This document shows positions 38,459-50,192 of a DNA stretch of 64,000 nucleotides, piece by piece (positions within the stretch are counted from its first letter, which is position 1; each line of letters opens with the position of its first letter). Made by a program: the position numbers and the translations under genes. The DNA lies in contig CAJZHL010000002.1 in NCBI GenBank assembly GCA_916048055.1, positions 620,001-684,000 of the forward strand. The letters are read 5' to 3'. Origin of the DNA: Pedinophyceae sp. YPF-701 (Eukaryota; Chlorophyta; Pedinophyceae). Under the pieces are notes generated by a model, which had not been told where the DNA came from, did no database searches, and saw only the letters and a program-made list of their open reading frames with translations.

Positions 38459-41400
38459 ATGTCGTTCCGTTTCCCGGCTTTGTTGGCGCTGGTGTGCGCG
38501 CTGCTGGGCGCGCTCGCGCCAGCCGCCCATGGCGCAGACGAGTGCATCCCGGCGGGACAGTTCGACCCTGATGTCGACCTGTTTCCCGCGGGCACCAGGA
38601 CGACTGCCGCCGACGACAACTGGATGAGCGAGGAAGCGACGGTGCGCGCCCCCGCTACACGCCGCGGCGGGGCTGTGAGCGGTGGTGCTGCCCCCACGCA
38701 CCGCCGGCAGTGCCAGGCGCGCCGATTCAGATCTCCGCCGCGCCAGCGCACTCGTGGTGGACCGCTCGTTCGCACGTGGATCAGAGCTCGTGGCTTCGCT
38801 TTGCCCCCACGGCGCCCGCGCAAGATGCCCTGCTGCGCCGCTGCCGGCTGGGCGTGGTGTCGACACCACGTCCTGACCGACCCCCACAGCGCGTCTGGTC
38901 ACTACACGTGCATGGAGCGTGTCCGTTTCAGTTGGCCCCGATCACGGACGTCCGGGGCAATGAAGGCTCGCGCCACAAACGCAGCGGGCATCAGGAGAGC
39001 ACCCTGAGCGCCCCGTTTGGAGTAACGCGTGGGTGTTTTGCGGGTGTGTGCGCAGGTGACGTTCGCCAATCAGTTCCAGGTGCAGTACAAGAACTACTAC
39101 AAGGTCGTGAACAACATTGAGGCCAAGGAGCAGTACATCCTGTGGCAGTGCGGCTCCCAAGTCCCGCCGTCGGGCGAACTCACCACCGCGCTGACCCAGG
39201 CGAATACCACCTTCGGGATCCAAACCCAGGCAAGCCAGGCCCGCCGCCTGCAACACAACCCGCGCCCGACAACGCACCCACAAGACACACACCTTACCTA
39301 AGACCCAAGCCAAGCTGCGCCCACACAGCGCCGACACACCGGGGCGCCCAGCGCGCCGCAGGCGGTCCCCGCAGCACCGTGGCCCCCAGGGCACCTCACT
39401 GGTCCCGCGCGCGCCCCCTGTGTCCGCAGAAGGTGTTTCAGATTCCCCTGAAGCGCGTCGCTGCCGAGTCGACTGTCTCCCTCACCTTCCTCGAGATCCT
39501 CGGCGTGTGGGACCGCCTCTGGCACATCCCGTCCTGGGCGGCCTCGCCGTGCCTCCAGGCTGCCGTCAGCAGCGACTCGTGCACTGCGGGGGGCAACGCC
39601 GTTGCGCTGGGGTCGTCCTTCTCGTCGCCGGACCTGCGTGCGGCGCAAGTGGGCAACGTGTCGGCGATTTTCACGGACGTGGCGGACGCGTCGAACGCCA
39701 AGGCCGTGGTGTTCAGCGGCTCGCAGGACCCTGGGTCGCTGAACCGCATGGAGTGGATCAAGTTCGTGGCGACGTTCTTCAACCAGGAGCGGTCCGCGGT
39801 GTCGCACTTCAACCGCGTCAGGGGTGAGTACGAGGTCCACGTCAGTCAGGCGGCGTCTGCGGCGGCGGCCGGGTCGAAGAAGACCGTCGCCTGGGTGGGC
39901 TACACGGGTCCGTTCTTCGGCGACACGTACTACCTGTCGTACGCGGCGTTTAAGATGGACCACATCACGGACGCGGGCGGGGCGGCGGTGTCGAAGGACG
40001 CGGTGCTGGCGGCGGCGACGAACGCGACGGACGACGCGGGGCTGCAGCAGGTGCTGTTCAAGGCGTCGGACTACGGGGGCGCGCGTGAGGCGGCGCACGC
40101 GCTGCTGGCGGCGATCAAGGACGTGGACGTGGTGGTGGACGAGGCGTACTCGGGGTACGGGGTGGCGGCGGCGACGTTTGGGGTGTCGGACACGGTGAAC
40201 TACGACTTCGGCGTGGCGTACCGGCTGAACGCGACGACGGACGGGGCGTTGGTGTCGTCGCTGCGCTTCTTGCAGGCGGGGGGCGCGGTGTACCGGCTGG
40301 ACGCGACGGTGTCGGAGGGGAACGGGCTGGACTGGTTTGAGAGTGCGCTGCCGCACCCGAACCGGGTGATGCGGGACTTTTTGTGGGCGCTGCAGCCGGG
40401 GGCGCTGGAGGGGGCGGCGACGTACAAGCCGCACTACCTGCGGAAGATCGCGCCGGGGGCGGCGGGGTCGCCCACCATCATGCGCAGCTCCGACTGCCCG
40501 ACGGGCGGGCTCCCGGTCTGCTCGGGCGTGCAGCCCTCGGTCCTGTGCGCCACGTGGGACTTCCGCACGTGCCCCGACGGCACCCGCGTGTGGCGCGAGG
40601 GGGAGGAGTGCCTGTACTACGGGCAGTGCTCAGTCGAGTGCGTCTCGGTGTTCCGGCCGACGACGAACTACTTCCCGGACGGCTCGCAGGCCTCGGGGTC
40701 GGGCTCCGAGATCGTGTCGTCCGCGCAGACGGTCCAGTTTGCGGACCAGTTTGCCATCAGCTACCACTCTTACTACAAGGTGGTCACGCAGATCGAGTCG
40801 GGCGAGCAGTACGTCCTGTGGCAGTGCGGAACGAAGGAGCCGTCGCAGACAGAGCTCCAGACGCACCTGTCGGACGCGCAGGCCACGTACAACAAGACAC
40901 TGGTCCAGAAGGTGTTCCGGATCCCCCTGAGCAAGGTCTCCACGGAGTCGACCGTGTCCCTGAGCTTCCTGGACGTCCTCGGCCTCGACGACCGCATCTT
41001 CCACTTCGCCTCGTGGACCACGTCGGCCTGCTTCCAAGACGCGCTGCAGCGCCACGAGCAGGGCTCGTGCGGGTCCCGGGCGCTGCCGCTCGCGCTGTCG
41101 TCGGACGCCGAGGTCAAGGCCCGGCAGGTCGACGCGACGGACGCCTTCATGGCGGACTACCCCGGCACCGACGCGAAGCATGTGGCGTTCACTGGTTCGA
41201 AGGACCCGGGCACGCTGAACCGCATGGAGTGGATCAAGTTCATCGCCGCGTTCTTCAACAAGGAGCGCGACGCGAACGTGCACTTCGACAAGGTCGCCTC
41301 CGAGTACGCCGAGCACAAGCGGGACGCCGAGGCGGCGGCGGCGGCGGCCGGGTCGAAGAAGACCGTCGCCTGGGTGGGCTACACGGGTCCGTTCTTCGGC

Positions 41401-42621
41401 GACACGTACTACCTGTCGTACGCGGCGTTTAAGATGGACCACATCACGGACGCGGGCGGGGCGGCGGTGTCGAAGGACGCGGTGCTGGCGGCGGCGACGA
41501 ACGCGACGGACGACGCGGGGCTGCAGCAGGTGCTGTTCAAGGCGTCGGACTACGGGGGCGCGCGTGAGGCGGCGCACGCGCTGCTGGCGGCGATCAAGGA
41601 CGTGGACGTGGTGGTGGACGAGGCGTACTCGGGGTACGGGGTGGCGGCGGCGACGTTTGGGGTGTCGGACACGGTGAACTACGACTTCGGCGTGGCGTAC
41701 CGGCTGAACGCGACGACGGACGGGGCGTTGGTGTCGTCGCTGCGCTTCTTGCAGGCGGGGGGCGCGGTGTACCGGCTGGACGCGACGGTGTCGGAGGGGA
41801 ACGGGCTGGACTGGTTTGAGAGTGCGCTGCCGCACCCGAACCGGGTGATGCGGGACTTTTTGTGGGCGCTGCAGCCGGGGGCGCTAGAGGGGGCGGCGAC
41901 GTACAAGCCGCACTACCTGCGGAAGATCGCGCCGGGGGCGGCGGGGTCGCCCGCCATCATCACCGCGTCATCCTGCCCCAACCCAGGCGGCCTTGCCGTG
42001 TGCACCAACGACCCCTCGGCCGTGTGCCCGGCCTGGATGTTCCGACAGTGCCCGGACGGCACCATCAAGTTCCTCATCGCCCCGGCCTGCACCGAGTACG
42101 AGGCATGCCCAACAACGGCACCCCTGCCCACCCAGGCGGGGCTTCCAGCCGCCGTCCCGACCGCCGCGCCCGTGACGACCGCGCCGGTGTCCGCGTTCCG
42201 CGTCTCGTTCGAGCTCACGGTCGCCGTGGAGGAGCAGCAGCTGGAGCAGGCGCGGTCCGCCATTGTTGCGACAGCGTCTGACAAGGCCGGCGTGCCTGAG
42301 TCAGCCGTGTCGGTCGAGATGACCCCTGTGCGGCGGGCGCTGCTCGCGACGAGGAGCTACCGCACGGTCGTGTCCATCAACGCGGCTAGCCAGGGCGAGG
42401 CGACCCGGGTGTCTAGAACGATGGAAGCGCAGACGTCCTCGGGGCTCCTGAGCACCGACGTCATCACGGAAATGGAGCGGAGGGGTGTGTTCGGGGCCAC
42501 GGTCACCGTCGTGCGCAGCCCCACCATCGGCGACGGCGCCGGCATCCCCAACACGGCTGCCACTGCGCGCGCGTGTGTGCTGCTGTCGCTGTGCGCCATC
42601 ATCGCTGCTGTGGTGGTGTAG
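38459..42621 (+). CDS. Secreted, probably GPI-anchored protein with two TroA/FecB-like substrate-binding domains
   Basis: Exons 38459-38641, 39056-39229 and 39430-42621 give 1,182 residues. Residues 1-25 are a signal peptide (MSFRFPALLALVCALLGALAPAAHG). Two similar halves follow. Each has an N-terminal unit (NYYKVV or SYYKVV ... QYILWQCG), a TESTVSLxFLxxLG segment, an RMEWIKFxAxFFN helix and a long conserved C-terminal lobe. This pattern is that of class III periplasmic binding proteins, which bind siderophores, haem, cobalamin or metals. A Cys-rich link (CPDGTRVWREGEEC) joins the halves. The C terminus ends in a small domain and a hydrophobic tail (ACVLLSLCAIIAAVVV) typical of GPI attachment. 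Intron 2 appears to have a GC donor (ACCCAG|GCAAGC). Likely surface uptake or storage of a metal complex; the ligand is unknown. Confidence 0.8.
39861..41952 (+). repeat. Internal near-identical 613-bp duplication (39861-40473 and 41340-41952)
   Basis: Two copies 1,479 bp apart (493 codons) within the substrate-binding gene. Reading both, I find one difference, G at 40407 versus A at 41886, which is synonymous. Sequence before 39861 and after 40473 diverges sharply, so the homogenised tract has clear edges. Confidence 0.9.
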
Positions 42622-43098
42622 ATCGGACCGACGGTGGTCTGATGACGAGGATGTGTGGCGCTACGGTGGATCGAGCCAGGCCCCTTCTGTGCTCGACCAG
42701 GATGCCACCACATCCCTGGTGTGGCCTACGTCCGTCCCTGTGGGACAGCGCGCGTCAACCCAATGGGATTGACCTCCCGCGCATCGCGCAGCGGCGCTGG
42801 GCGGACGCGCGGGCGCAGCTCGCAGTCCCTGGGGGGCGAACGCGCGCGCTGTCTTTGCATTTTGCTGACACGTCGATCCAAGGCTGGCAACATACAACGC
42901 CACAGCCCGCTGCAGAGAAGCGGATCTTTCGACGTGCGCGGAGCATGAGAGAGGCGTTCACATGCGTGAACGGAATTTTTGCATCGCCATATGATGCCTT
43001 GTGAACCAAAATCACCGTTGCCGGCGCACCATCGATTCGCAACCCTCCGGGGGGCCATGCCGGTGCTCGCTGGGTTGAAGGTCCGGGGGCCTCCGTCC
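42622..43098. other. Convergent intergenic region
   Basis: About 480 bp between the stops of the substrate-binding gene and the beta-helix gene. No supported gene. A lower-GC patch near 42970-43010 is consistent with 3' UTR sequence. Confidence 0.45.
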
Positions 43099-46000
43099 TC
43101 AGAGTCCAACAGTCTCCTCGAAACTGTCACTGGTACTCAATGGCATGTATGAGGTATCGACGTCATCATGGTCAGGTCCATTGCGAAGAAACTCCCCGCC
43201 CTCCACCTCCACCCTCGCACCCTGCATCTCCCATGTCCCGTGACCTCCGTTGTCGCTGCACGTCGCGCCCCGCACCGTCACCACCGTGCCTTCGTCCGCC
43301 GCAAGCACGCCGCACCCATTATTGCGGCAGCACTCCCCTCCCTCCACCACCGCCCTCGCCGCAAGACAGCCCTGTATCCCGTGGCCTTTGTTGTCGTTGA
43401 CCGTCGCGTCCCGCACCGTCACCACCGTGCCCTCGTCCTTCGCAACCACACCGGACCATTCGTTGCGGCAGCACTCCCCTCCCTCCACCTCCGCCCTCGC
43501 AGCAAGATCCACGGCTATCCCGTAGCATTGGTTGTCGTTGCATCTCGCGCTCCGCACCGTCGCCACCGTGCCCTCGTCCATCGCAACCACGCCGCAGTCA
43601 CCGTTGCGGCAGCACTCCCCGCCCTCCACCTCCACCCTCGCACAATCATGCCCGACTATGCCGTGGCCTTTGTTGTCGCTGCACGTCACGCCCCGCACCG
43701 ACACCGCCGTGCCCTCGTCCATCGCGGCCACGCCGCAGTCATCGTTGCAGCAGCACTCCCCGCCCTCCACCTCCACCCTCGCCGCAAGTTCTGCATGTAT
43801 CCCGTTGCCTTTGTTATCGCTGCACGTCGCGTCCCGCACCGTCACCACCGTGCCTTCGCCCCCGCCACCACGCCGCAGTCACCGTTCCGCAGCACCCCGC
43901 CTCCACCTCCGCCCTCGCACCACCACTCCCCTGTATCCCGTTGCATTGGTTGTCGCTGCACGTCGCGTCCCGCACCGTCACCACCGTGCCCTCGTCCGCC
44001 GCAGCCACGCCGCACTTGTCGTTGCGGCAGCACTCCCCGCCCTCCACCCCCACCCTCGCACCACGGCTTCCCTGTATCCCGCTGCCTTTGTTCTCGCTGC
44101 ACGTCGCGCCCCGCACTGTCACCGCCGTGCCCTCGTCCTTCGCAACCACGCCGCAGTCATCGTTGCGGCAGCACTCCCCGCCCTCCACCCCCACCCTCGC
44201 GCGACTCTGCCCGACTATGCCGTGGCCTTTGTTGTCGCTGCACGTCGCGTCCCGCACCGTCACCGCCGTGCCCTCGTCCATCGCGGCCACGCCGCAGTCA
44301 TCGTTGCGGCAGCACTCCCCGCCCTCCACCTCCACCCTCGCACAAACATCGCCCTGTATCCCGTGGCGTTATTGTCGTTGCACGTCGCGCCCGCACGTCA
44401 CCACCGTGCCCTCCTTTGCAACAATGCCGCACGACTCGTTGCGGCAGCACTCCCCGCCCTCCACCTCCACCCTCGCACCACTCTCCGCATGTATCCCGTT
44501 GCATTGGTTGTCGTTGCACGTCGCGCCCCGCACTGTCACCGCCGTGCCCTCGTCCTGCGCAACCACGCCGCAGTCGTCGTTGCGGCAGCACTCCCCGCCC
44601 TCCACCTCCACCCTCGCACAATCATGCCCGACTATGCCGTGGCCTTTGTTGTCGCTGCACGTCACGCCCCGCACCGACACCGCCGTGCCCTCGTCCATCG
44701 CGGCCACGCCGCAGTCATCGTTGCAGCAGCACTCCCCGCCCTCCACCTCCACCCTCGCACCACTCTCCGCATATATCCCGTTCGCTTCATTATCGCTGCA
44801 CGTCGCGTCCCACACCGTCACCGTGCCTTTGTGTGCCGCAGCCACGCCGCACCATTCGTTGCGGCGGCACTCCCCGCCCTCCACCTCCACCCTCGCACCA
44901 CCACTCCCCTGTATCCCATGGAGTTTGTTCTCGCTGCACGTCGCGTCCCGCACCGTCGCCACCGTGCCCTCGTCCATCGCGGCCACGCCGCAGCGATCGT
45001 TGCGGCAGCACTCCCGCCCTCCACCTCCACCCTCGCACCACGATTGACCTGTATCCCGTGGTGTTTGTTCTCGCTTGCACGTTATCGCCCCGCACTGTCA
45101 CCGCCGTGCCCTCGTCCTGCGCAACCACGCCGCAGTCGTCGTTGCGGCAGCACTCCCCGCCCTCCACCTCCACCCTCGCACAATCATGCCCGACTATGCC
45201 GTGGCCTTTGTTGTCGCTGCACGTCACGCCCCGCACCGACACCGCCGTGCCCTCGTCCATCGCGGCCACGCCGCAGTCATCGTTGCAGCAGCACTCCCCG
45301 CCCTCCACCTCCACCCTCGCACCACTCTCCGCATATATCCCGTTCGCTTCATTATCGCTGCACGTCGCGTCCCACACCGTCACCGTGCCTTTGTGTGCCG
45401 CAGCCACGCCGCACCATTCGTTGCGGCGGCACTCCCCGCCCTCCACCTCCACCCTCGCACCACCACTCCCCTGTATCCCATGGAGTTTGTTCTCGCTGCA
45501 CGTTATACGCCGCACCGTCACCACAGTGCCCTCGTCCGCCACAGACACGCCGCACTTGTTGTTGCGGCGGCACTCCCCGCCCTCCACCTCCACCTGCGCA
45601 CCATGGCTTCCCTGTATCCCGTGGTGTTCGTTGTCGCTGCACGTCGCGCCCCGCACCGTCACCGCCGTGCCCTCGTCCATCGCAACCACGCCGCACTTGT
45701 TGTTGCGGCAGCACTCCCCGCCCTCCACCTCCACCCTCGCACAATCATGCCCGACTATGCCGTGGCCTTTGTTGTCGCTGCACCTCACGCCCCGCACCGT
45801 CACCATCGTGCCCTCGTCGTACGCTTCCATGCCGCAGTCATCATTGCGGCAGCACTCCCCGCCCTCCACCTCCACCTGCGCATGCGCGTGGACTCGCTAT
45901 CGGACGTGTCACGACAGCGGGTATCATACCCACGCGACGGACCTGGCGGGCTGCGGTGTGTTGGCGGCACGATTCATACCTTGGCACTTTGTTCCACCCG

Positions 46001-47123
46001 CAGCCCGGGCGTGCCGGCATGGGACTCGTTGAGCTTGCAGCTGCGCAGCACGACGCCGCATGCGCCGGATATCTGCACCATGCCCTGTCGACCTGCAAGT
46101 GCCGTGGGAGCGAGCGGGCGAGTGAGAGATGTGGACTTGTATCGCTGCGGCAGCTGTGCAGCACCGCGACGTATCCGCGGAGGTGCAGGGTGCTCGACGC
46201 GCGCTCACCATCCCCGCAGCTCGGGGCTGTGTACTTCTGGACCGTCAGCGTGTCCAGCAGCAGGCCACGTGCGTCCACAGTCGCGTGCAGGCGAATGCCC
46301 TCCAGCGTCCCGTTGCGCAGCGCCAGGCCGGCACGCGCGATGGTGAGCGAGACGGGGACGTCGGAGGTGATCGTGCGGCCTCCAAGATCGATGTCCTGCA
46401 CGTGCACCCCCGCGATGCCGCACAACATGATCGTCAGCACACAGCAGGTACTCCAGAGCGCAGATGGCGCTGCACGGCTTGGCGGGCGCAGGACGCGCAC
46501 GCAGCGTCGGTATGTGGGCGCGGCGTTGCGGCGGTGCCTCGTGCGCGCTGTACGCGACGCGTCACGCCAAGCGCGACCACAATTTGTGTGCATCTGGGGC
46601 GCTGGATATGACGCCAGCTGGCGCAACGGGCGGCGGCAACAGTGCGAAACTGCAGAATGTGTCCTCGACTCTCCGTCGTCGCGTGGCAAACAACGCTTAG
46701 GATCCCACCGACGCCGCCCCGTGCACCGTGGCTTCCCGGCTTCCGAGCACAAGAGCGAGTTGCGGGGCGCACCAGGACCGCAGGGTCCGCCAGAGCTGCT
46801 CGGAGCTTGTCCAGCGTCTCGCAGTGTGTCCTGTCCGCGGTGCTGCTCTGGTGCGCCGCCCCCGCCTGCGCCGCACGTGCCTGTTCGGCTTCCTGCTCCA
46901 TGCTCTGGACGGCAGCGATGATAGCGCGGGGCACCGACGGCGGCACGGCCCGGCCCGCGTCCCTCCAGTAGTCCTTGAAGTCGCTCTCACTCGCGGCGAG
47001 CGCGGCTCGGTGGTTCGCTACGCCCAGTGCGCGGCACGCCCGCTCCACCTCGTCGCGGTAGGTGCCCGCGCCCGCGCGCTCAACGAGCTCCTGGATGTAC
47101 CTGCGCCCGGTGAGGTCCGCCAT
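43099..47123 (-). CDS. Right-handed beta-helix repeat protein, reading frame interrupted
   Basis: Exons 47123-46773, 46395-46209, 46092-45980 and 45875-43099 on the minus strand; the first three junctions agree in phase. Exon 1 encodes a helical N-terminal region starting MADLTGRRYIQELVERAG. Exons 2 and 3 start the beta-helix (DIDLGGRTITSD, then LTIARAGLALRNGTLEGI, then GVVLRSCKLNES). Exon 4 is an array of about twenty units of about 46 residues around CSDNKGHGI, ARVEVEGGECCRN, CGVAAMDEGT and VTVR. The frame is continuous from 45875 to about 45080, then shifts. Indels near 45075, 45018, 44360-44400 and 43860 leave four segments in the correct repeat frame but two net frame changes. The last segment ends in unique sequence (DTSYMPLSTSDSFEETVGL) and a stop. 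It could be a decaying gene or assembly error in repeats. Function unknown; such folds often bind carbohydrate. Confidence 0.65.
43140..45875 (-). repeat. Beta-helix coding repeat array, period about 138 bp
   Basis: About twenty tandem units on the minus strand, each coding for roughly 46 residues. A perfect 418-bp repeat is present: 44524-44941 matches 45086-45503 with no difference seen (offset 562 bp). This offset is not a multiple of three, in line with the frame breaks between the copies. Confidence 0.9.
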
Positions 47124-47574
47124 GACTGCAAGGCTCGCGAGCAGGGACGTCGACGGCGTCGTCGGATGTGTCGCGCGCGCCACGGACGCGCCCCAATCAC
47201 CCACCAGCGCAACTGACCATCCCTGGGTCAGTCGACTTGAATAAATTTCACCGAGTAAACGAGCGCACTGTCGGTCGCAGGAAGATGGCCAAGGTAGGGC
47301 GGCCGAGAGCAATGACAGCGGTGGAGTACCCCCCCGCACGCATGAGAGCATTCATACCCCCGGCCGGAGCAGGGACTGTCGCCTGAGCGCTCCTCGGGCT
47401 GCAGAGAGGTCTCACGCTCGAGGCGTCGGGCGGTCGCGCTGGCCCCCGCGCGACGTCGCCGGCGCTGCCTGACTACGACTTTGATTTATCTCACATGCGT
47501 CCGAACCCGCTCCGTCGCGCCTTCGCGCAACAACAAGAGTCGCCGGCGACGCGAAGCTACCTCGTACCGCGTCG
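47124..47574. other. Intergenic region
   Basis: About 450 bp between the start of the beta-helix gene and the 3' end of the TPR/RS gene, both on the minus strand. A lower-GC patch with GAATAAATTTC near 47240 is present. No gene is supported. Confidence 0.45.
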
Positions 47575-48978
47575 TCAGCGCCGCTCCCTGCTCGACCGCG
47601 GAGACGACGAGCGGCTCCTGGACCGCGCCCCCCGCTCCCGGTGTCGCCGCCGATCGTTTCCGTCGTCCCGCCGTCTCCGTCGTGAGCGCGACCGAGATCG
47701 CGACCGGGATCTCGATCGCCGCGATCTCCGGCCGCGGCGATGCCGCCGCGACCTCTCGCGCGACCGCGACCTGCTGTCATGCTTCCTGCTTCTACCGCGG
47801 GACTCCCCCGGGGACTCCCCCTCCGCGCGTGTCCTGGCTCCCCCGTCGTTGACCCTTGCGTCATCGCCGGTATCTGGCTGGCCGCGTGGCGCGTCCCGTG
47901 AAGCTGCTGCGGCCCCGACGGGTGCGAAAGTGATGAGAGACCCCCCCGGGTCTTTTGGACCGATCGGGCGCCCGAGCTCCCTCATCCGGGTCTTCACGCG
48001 CTCCATGAGGCGCAGCGCGATGGGGTTGTCGGGCTTGAGTTCCAGCGCGACCTGCGACGGGCGGCACCACACAACAGCGACAGTCATGACGTGTCCAGTT
48101 GCGCGGGATGAGAATCGGCGCCGGCGTTGCGCCCCGCAAGCACAGCGGTCTGCGCGTCGGGACGGAGCCGTCGGAAGCGAGGCGCCACCAGAGCAGCTCT
48201 TGGTGTAGCTGGTGGCAACACACACACTCACTTGGAGAGGCGAAAGCGCACGCTCGTGGCATCCCATCTCGATGTACGTCCGCGCGGTCTCGACGAACGC
48301 CTCCGTGCATGTCGGCAGCAGCTCGAGCGCCCGCTGAAAGCACGTCAGCGCCCGTCCGGGGTCCCTCTCTATAGTCATGTAGGCCCTGCCCCGTGCCAGG
48401 GCTTCCTGCGCCCACGTGGCCTTGATTCTCACGCGCAGCGCCTTCCGGAAGTCCTCCATCCTGTCGATCGCCGACGGGTCCTGCCAGCCCGCCCCGCCAG
48501 CGACGCTCCCGGCCAGCCCGCGCAGGGCGTCGTCGACCCACAGCTCCTCCGCCAGCGCCTCCGTGCTGTCCGGGCAATTGAACATGCGGTCCTTGCGTAG
48601 CTCCTCGATGTAGGTCGACGGCGCGCCGGACGGCCCCGCGGCGTCCGCGTCGGCCCGAGCGCCGTCGTCGCGCGGAGCTGAAGCATCCTCCGCGGGCAGC
48701 TGGGTGCGCGCGAAGCCCCAGGTCCGCGGTTTGACTTCGTGCGGCTCGTCCGGATCAATCTTCGCAACTCCCTGCAGCGCGTCGACGGCACGCGCGCGCC
48801 GGCTGTGACAGGATGTGACGCATTCGGCTGCCTCATACACCGCAAGCCAACTCGAAGCAGCTGCGGGTGCGGACTCCACCAAGTGCGTTCGGGCGCGCAC
48901 CGCGTCGTTGATGATACGCTCTCTGACCCCGGCCTGCGCGCAGACGCCCCGCAGGAGTGCCAGGGCCTCTTCCATCAC
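47575..48978 (-). CDS. TPR protein with C-terminal RS domain, probably nuclear
   Basis: Two exons (48978-48232 and 48051-47575) give 407 residues. The GT-AG junction falls inside a TPR (ERALSPLQ then VALELKPDNPIALRLMERV). TPR-like units begin at about residue 190 (ARGRAYMTIERDPGRALTCFQRALELLPTCTEA). From about residue 330 the tail is an Arg/Ser-rich domain of the splicing-factor type, with RSRSRSRSRSRS and many SR or RS pairs. Such tails usually send proteins to nuclear speckles and are phosphorylated by SR kinases. The combination recalls TTC14, but I see no S1 domain, so I do not assign it. The N-terminal 180 residues include a low-complexity Ala/Asp stretch and TYIEELRKDRMFNCPD. Start at 48978 (MMEEALALLRG) is the first in frame. 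Confidence 0.75.
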   Translation of the reverse strand: MMEEALALLRGVCAQAGVRERIINDAVRARTHLVESAPAAASSWLAVYEAAECVTSCHSRRARAVDALQGVAKIDPDEPHEVKPRTWGFARTQLPAEDASAPRDDGARADADAAGPSGAPSTYIEELRKDRMFNCPDSTEALAEELWVDDALRGLAGSVAGGAGWQDPSAIDRMEDFRKALRVRIKATWAQEALARGRAYMTIERDPGRALTCFQRALELLPTCTEAFVETARTYIEMGCHERALSPLQVSVCVATSYTKSCSGGASLPTAPSRRADRCACGAQRRRRFSSRATGHVMTVAVVWCRPSQVALELKPDNPIALRLMERVKTRMRELGRPIGPKDPGGSLITFAPVGAAAASRDAPRGQPDTGDDARVNDGGARTRAEGESPGESRGRSRKHDSRSRSRERSRRHRRGRRSRRSRSRSRSRSRSRRRRRDDGNDRRRHRERGARSRSRSSSPRSSRERR

Positions 48979-50192
48979 TTTTTAGATTCCAGGTCATATA
49001 TCAGCGCGCCTCAGACCGGCCGCACTGTCCCACTGGCGCCCCGCTGGAGCGAGCCGCTAGTGCCCGGTGGTCCGCGCGGCGCGCGCCCGTGTCTGATGCC
49101 TCCTCGTATCAGGCACGCAACAAACTATCGAGGAAAGACCTACGTGTGTCGCAACATTTCTTCCAATCTCGATGCCCCGGAGCGTTCCGGGATGCAGGTG
49201 CGGTCGGCGTGACTGCTGCGCGCCCGCACTGCAGCCAGGCAAAGGCCAGCAGGCCGCCGTGCCGCACGACATGTCCTGACACACCTCCCGGGGGACATCC
49301 AAGGTAGGACGTCGGACATAATGGTCCGTGCCTGCGCGGGGCAGCTGCAGTCTCGTAGACGCGCGTCTTGGCCAGGGAGCTCGCGGGCGGCAAAGCACAG
49401 GAAAGGGCACCGCGGAAGCGTGCCAGAAGTCAGCAGAGGCTATGCTGGGCACGGTTGGGGCGCTCACGCAAGCCCTCTGCTGCGCGTCGCAGCGTGCTCA
49501 GCGCCCACACGCACTCTGTCAACGAAGCGCGCCGCGCCGCGCTCCGCGAGAGGCTAGAGACGGGCGCGTGCGACGCGGCGCGGTTGGGACCTGCGCTCGC
49601 GGGCGTGGCAACGAGGAGGACGCCTCCCTGAGCGACTGGGAGGCCCCGAACACTGCGTCATCGAACGGCTGGGACGGTTTCCCGATGGGGATTAACGCGA
49701 GCAGGGACACCCTCCGCGAAGAGGCGCGGGAGTCGCTGCAGGTGTGCAAACGCTCTGGAAGGCCGTGTCTGCCTGGTGCCTGCACCGCACGGGCGCGTGC
49801 CTGGCCAACGGTGACCTCTATAAGTGGAGGGCGCGGGAACGTGGACAACTCGACGAACAACGGCCTGTCCTGCGACTGGGAGGCACTCCTGCTGCTCGGA
49901 CGTTGCGTCGGTTGCGTAATCGCAGAGCTTGCGCACCGGTCGCCGACCCCACCAGTCCGTGGTGCACCTGCCACAGCGTACTTCGTGTACACCATGCACA
50001 GCTCCGTTTTCGCGTCCTGTCTCGTTCATCCCGCCCCGCGCCCTCCTCGCGAACCCATCACACGGCCAAAATCCGACATACTGCGCTTTCCCCGCGAACG
50101 AGGAAGCACCTGAGCGCTTCCAGATACGGCTCTCGCTCGTCGGCACAGCGACCTCAGCAACCCAGCGCGCGCACCGTTCCGCACACTTGCAG
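48979..50192. other. Region with possible first exon of the lipase-like gene
   Basis: About 1.2 kb. A plus-strand frame ending at 49741 in a good donor (CTGCAG|GTGTGC), with ASLSDWEAPNTASSNGWDG, is in phase with the acceptor at 50190-50192 and may be the N-terminal exon of the lipase-like protein. The true start is unresolved. A second possible exon near 49820-49930 is equally uncertain. The rest, 48979 to about 49320, shows nothing. Confidence 0.35.

Noticed and set aside
43168-46921. Very long plus-strand open frames (954 and 1,129 codons) of Pro/His/Ser-rich sequence
   Set aside because: They are antisense to the beta-helix repeat array; the repeat period keeps stops out of the opposite frames. 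The minus-strand translation has real repeat and Cys/Gly patterns, the plus-strand one does not.
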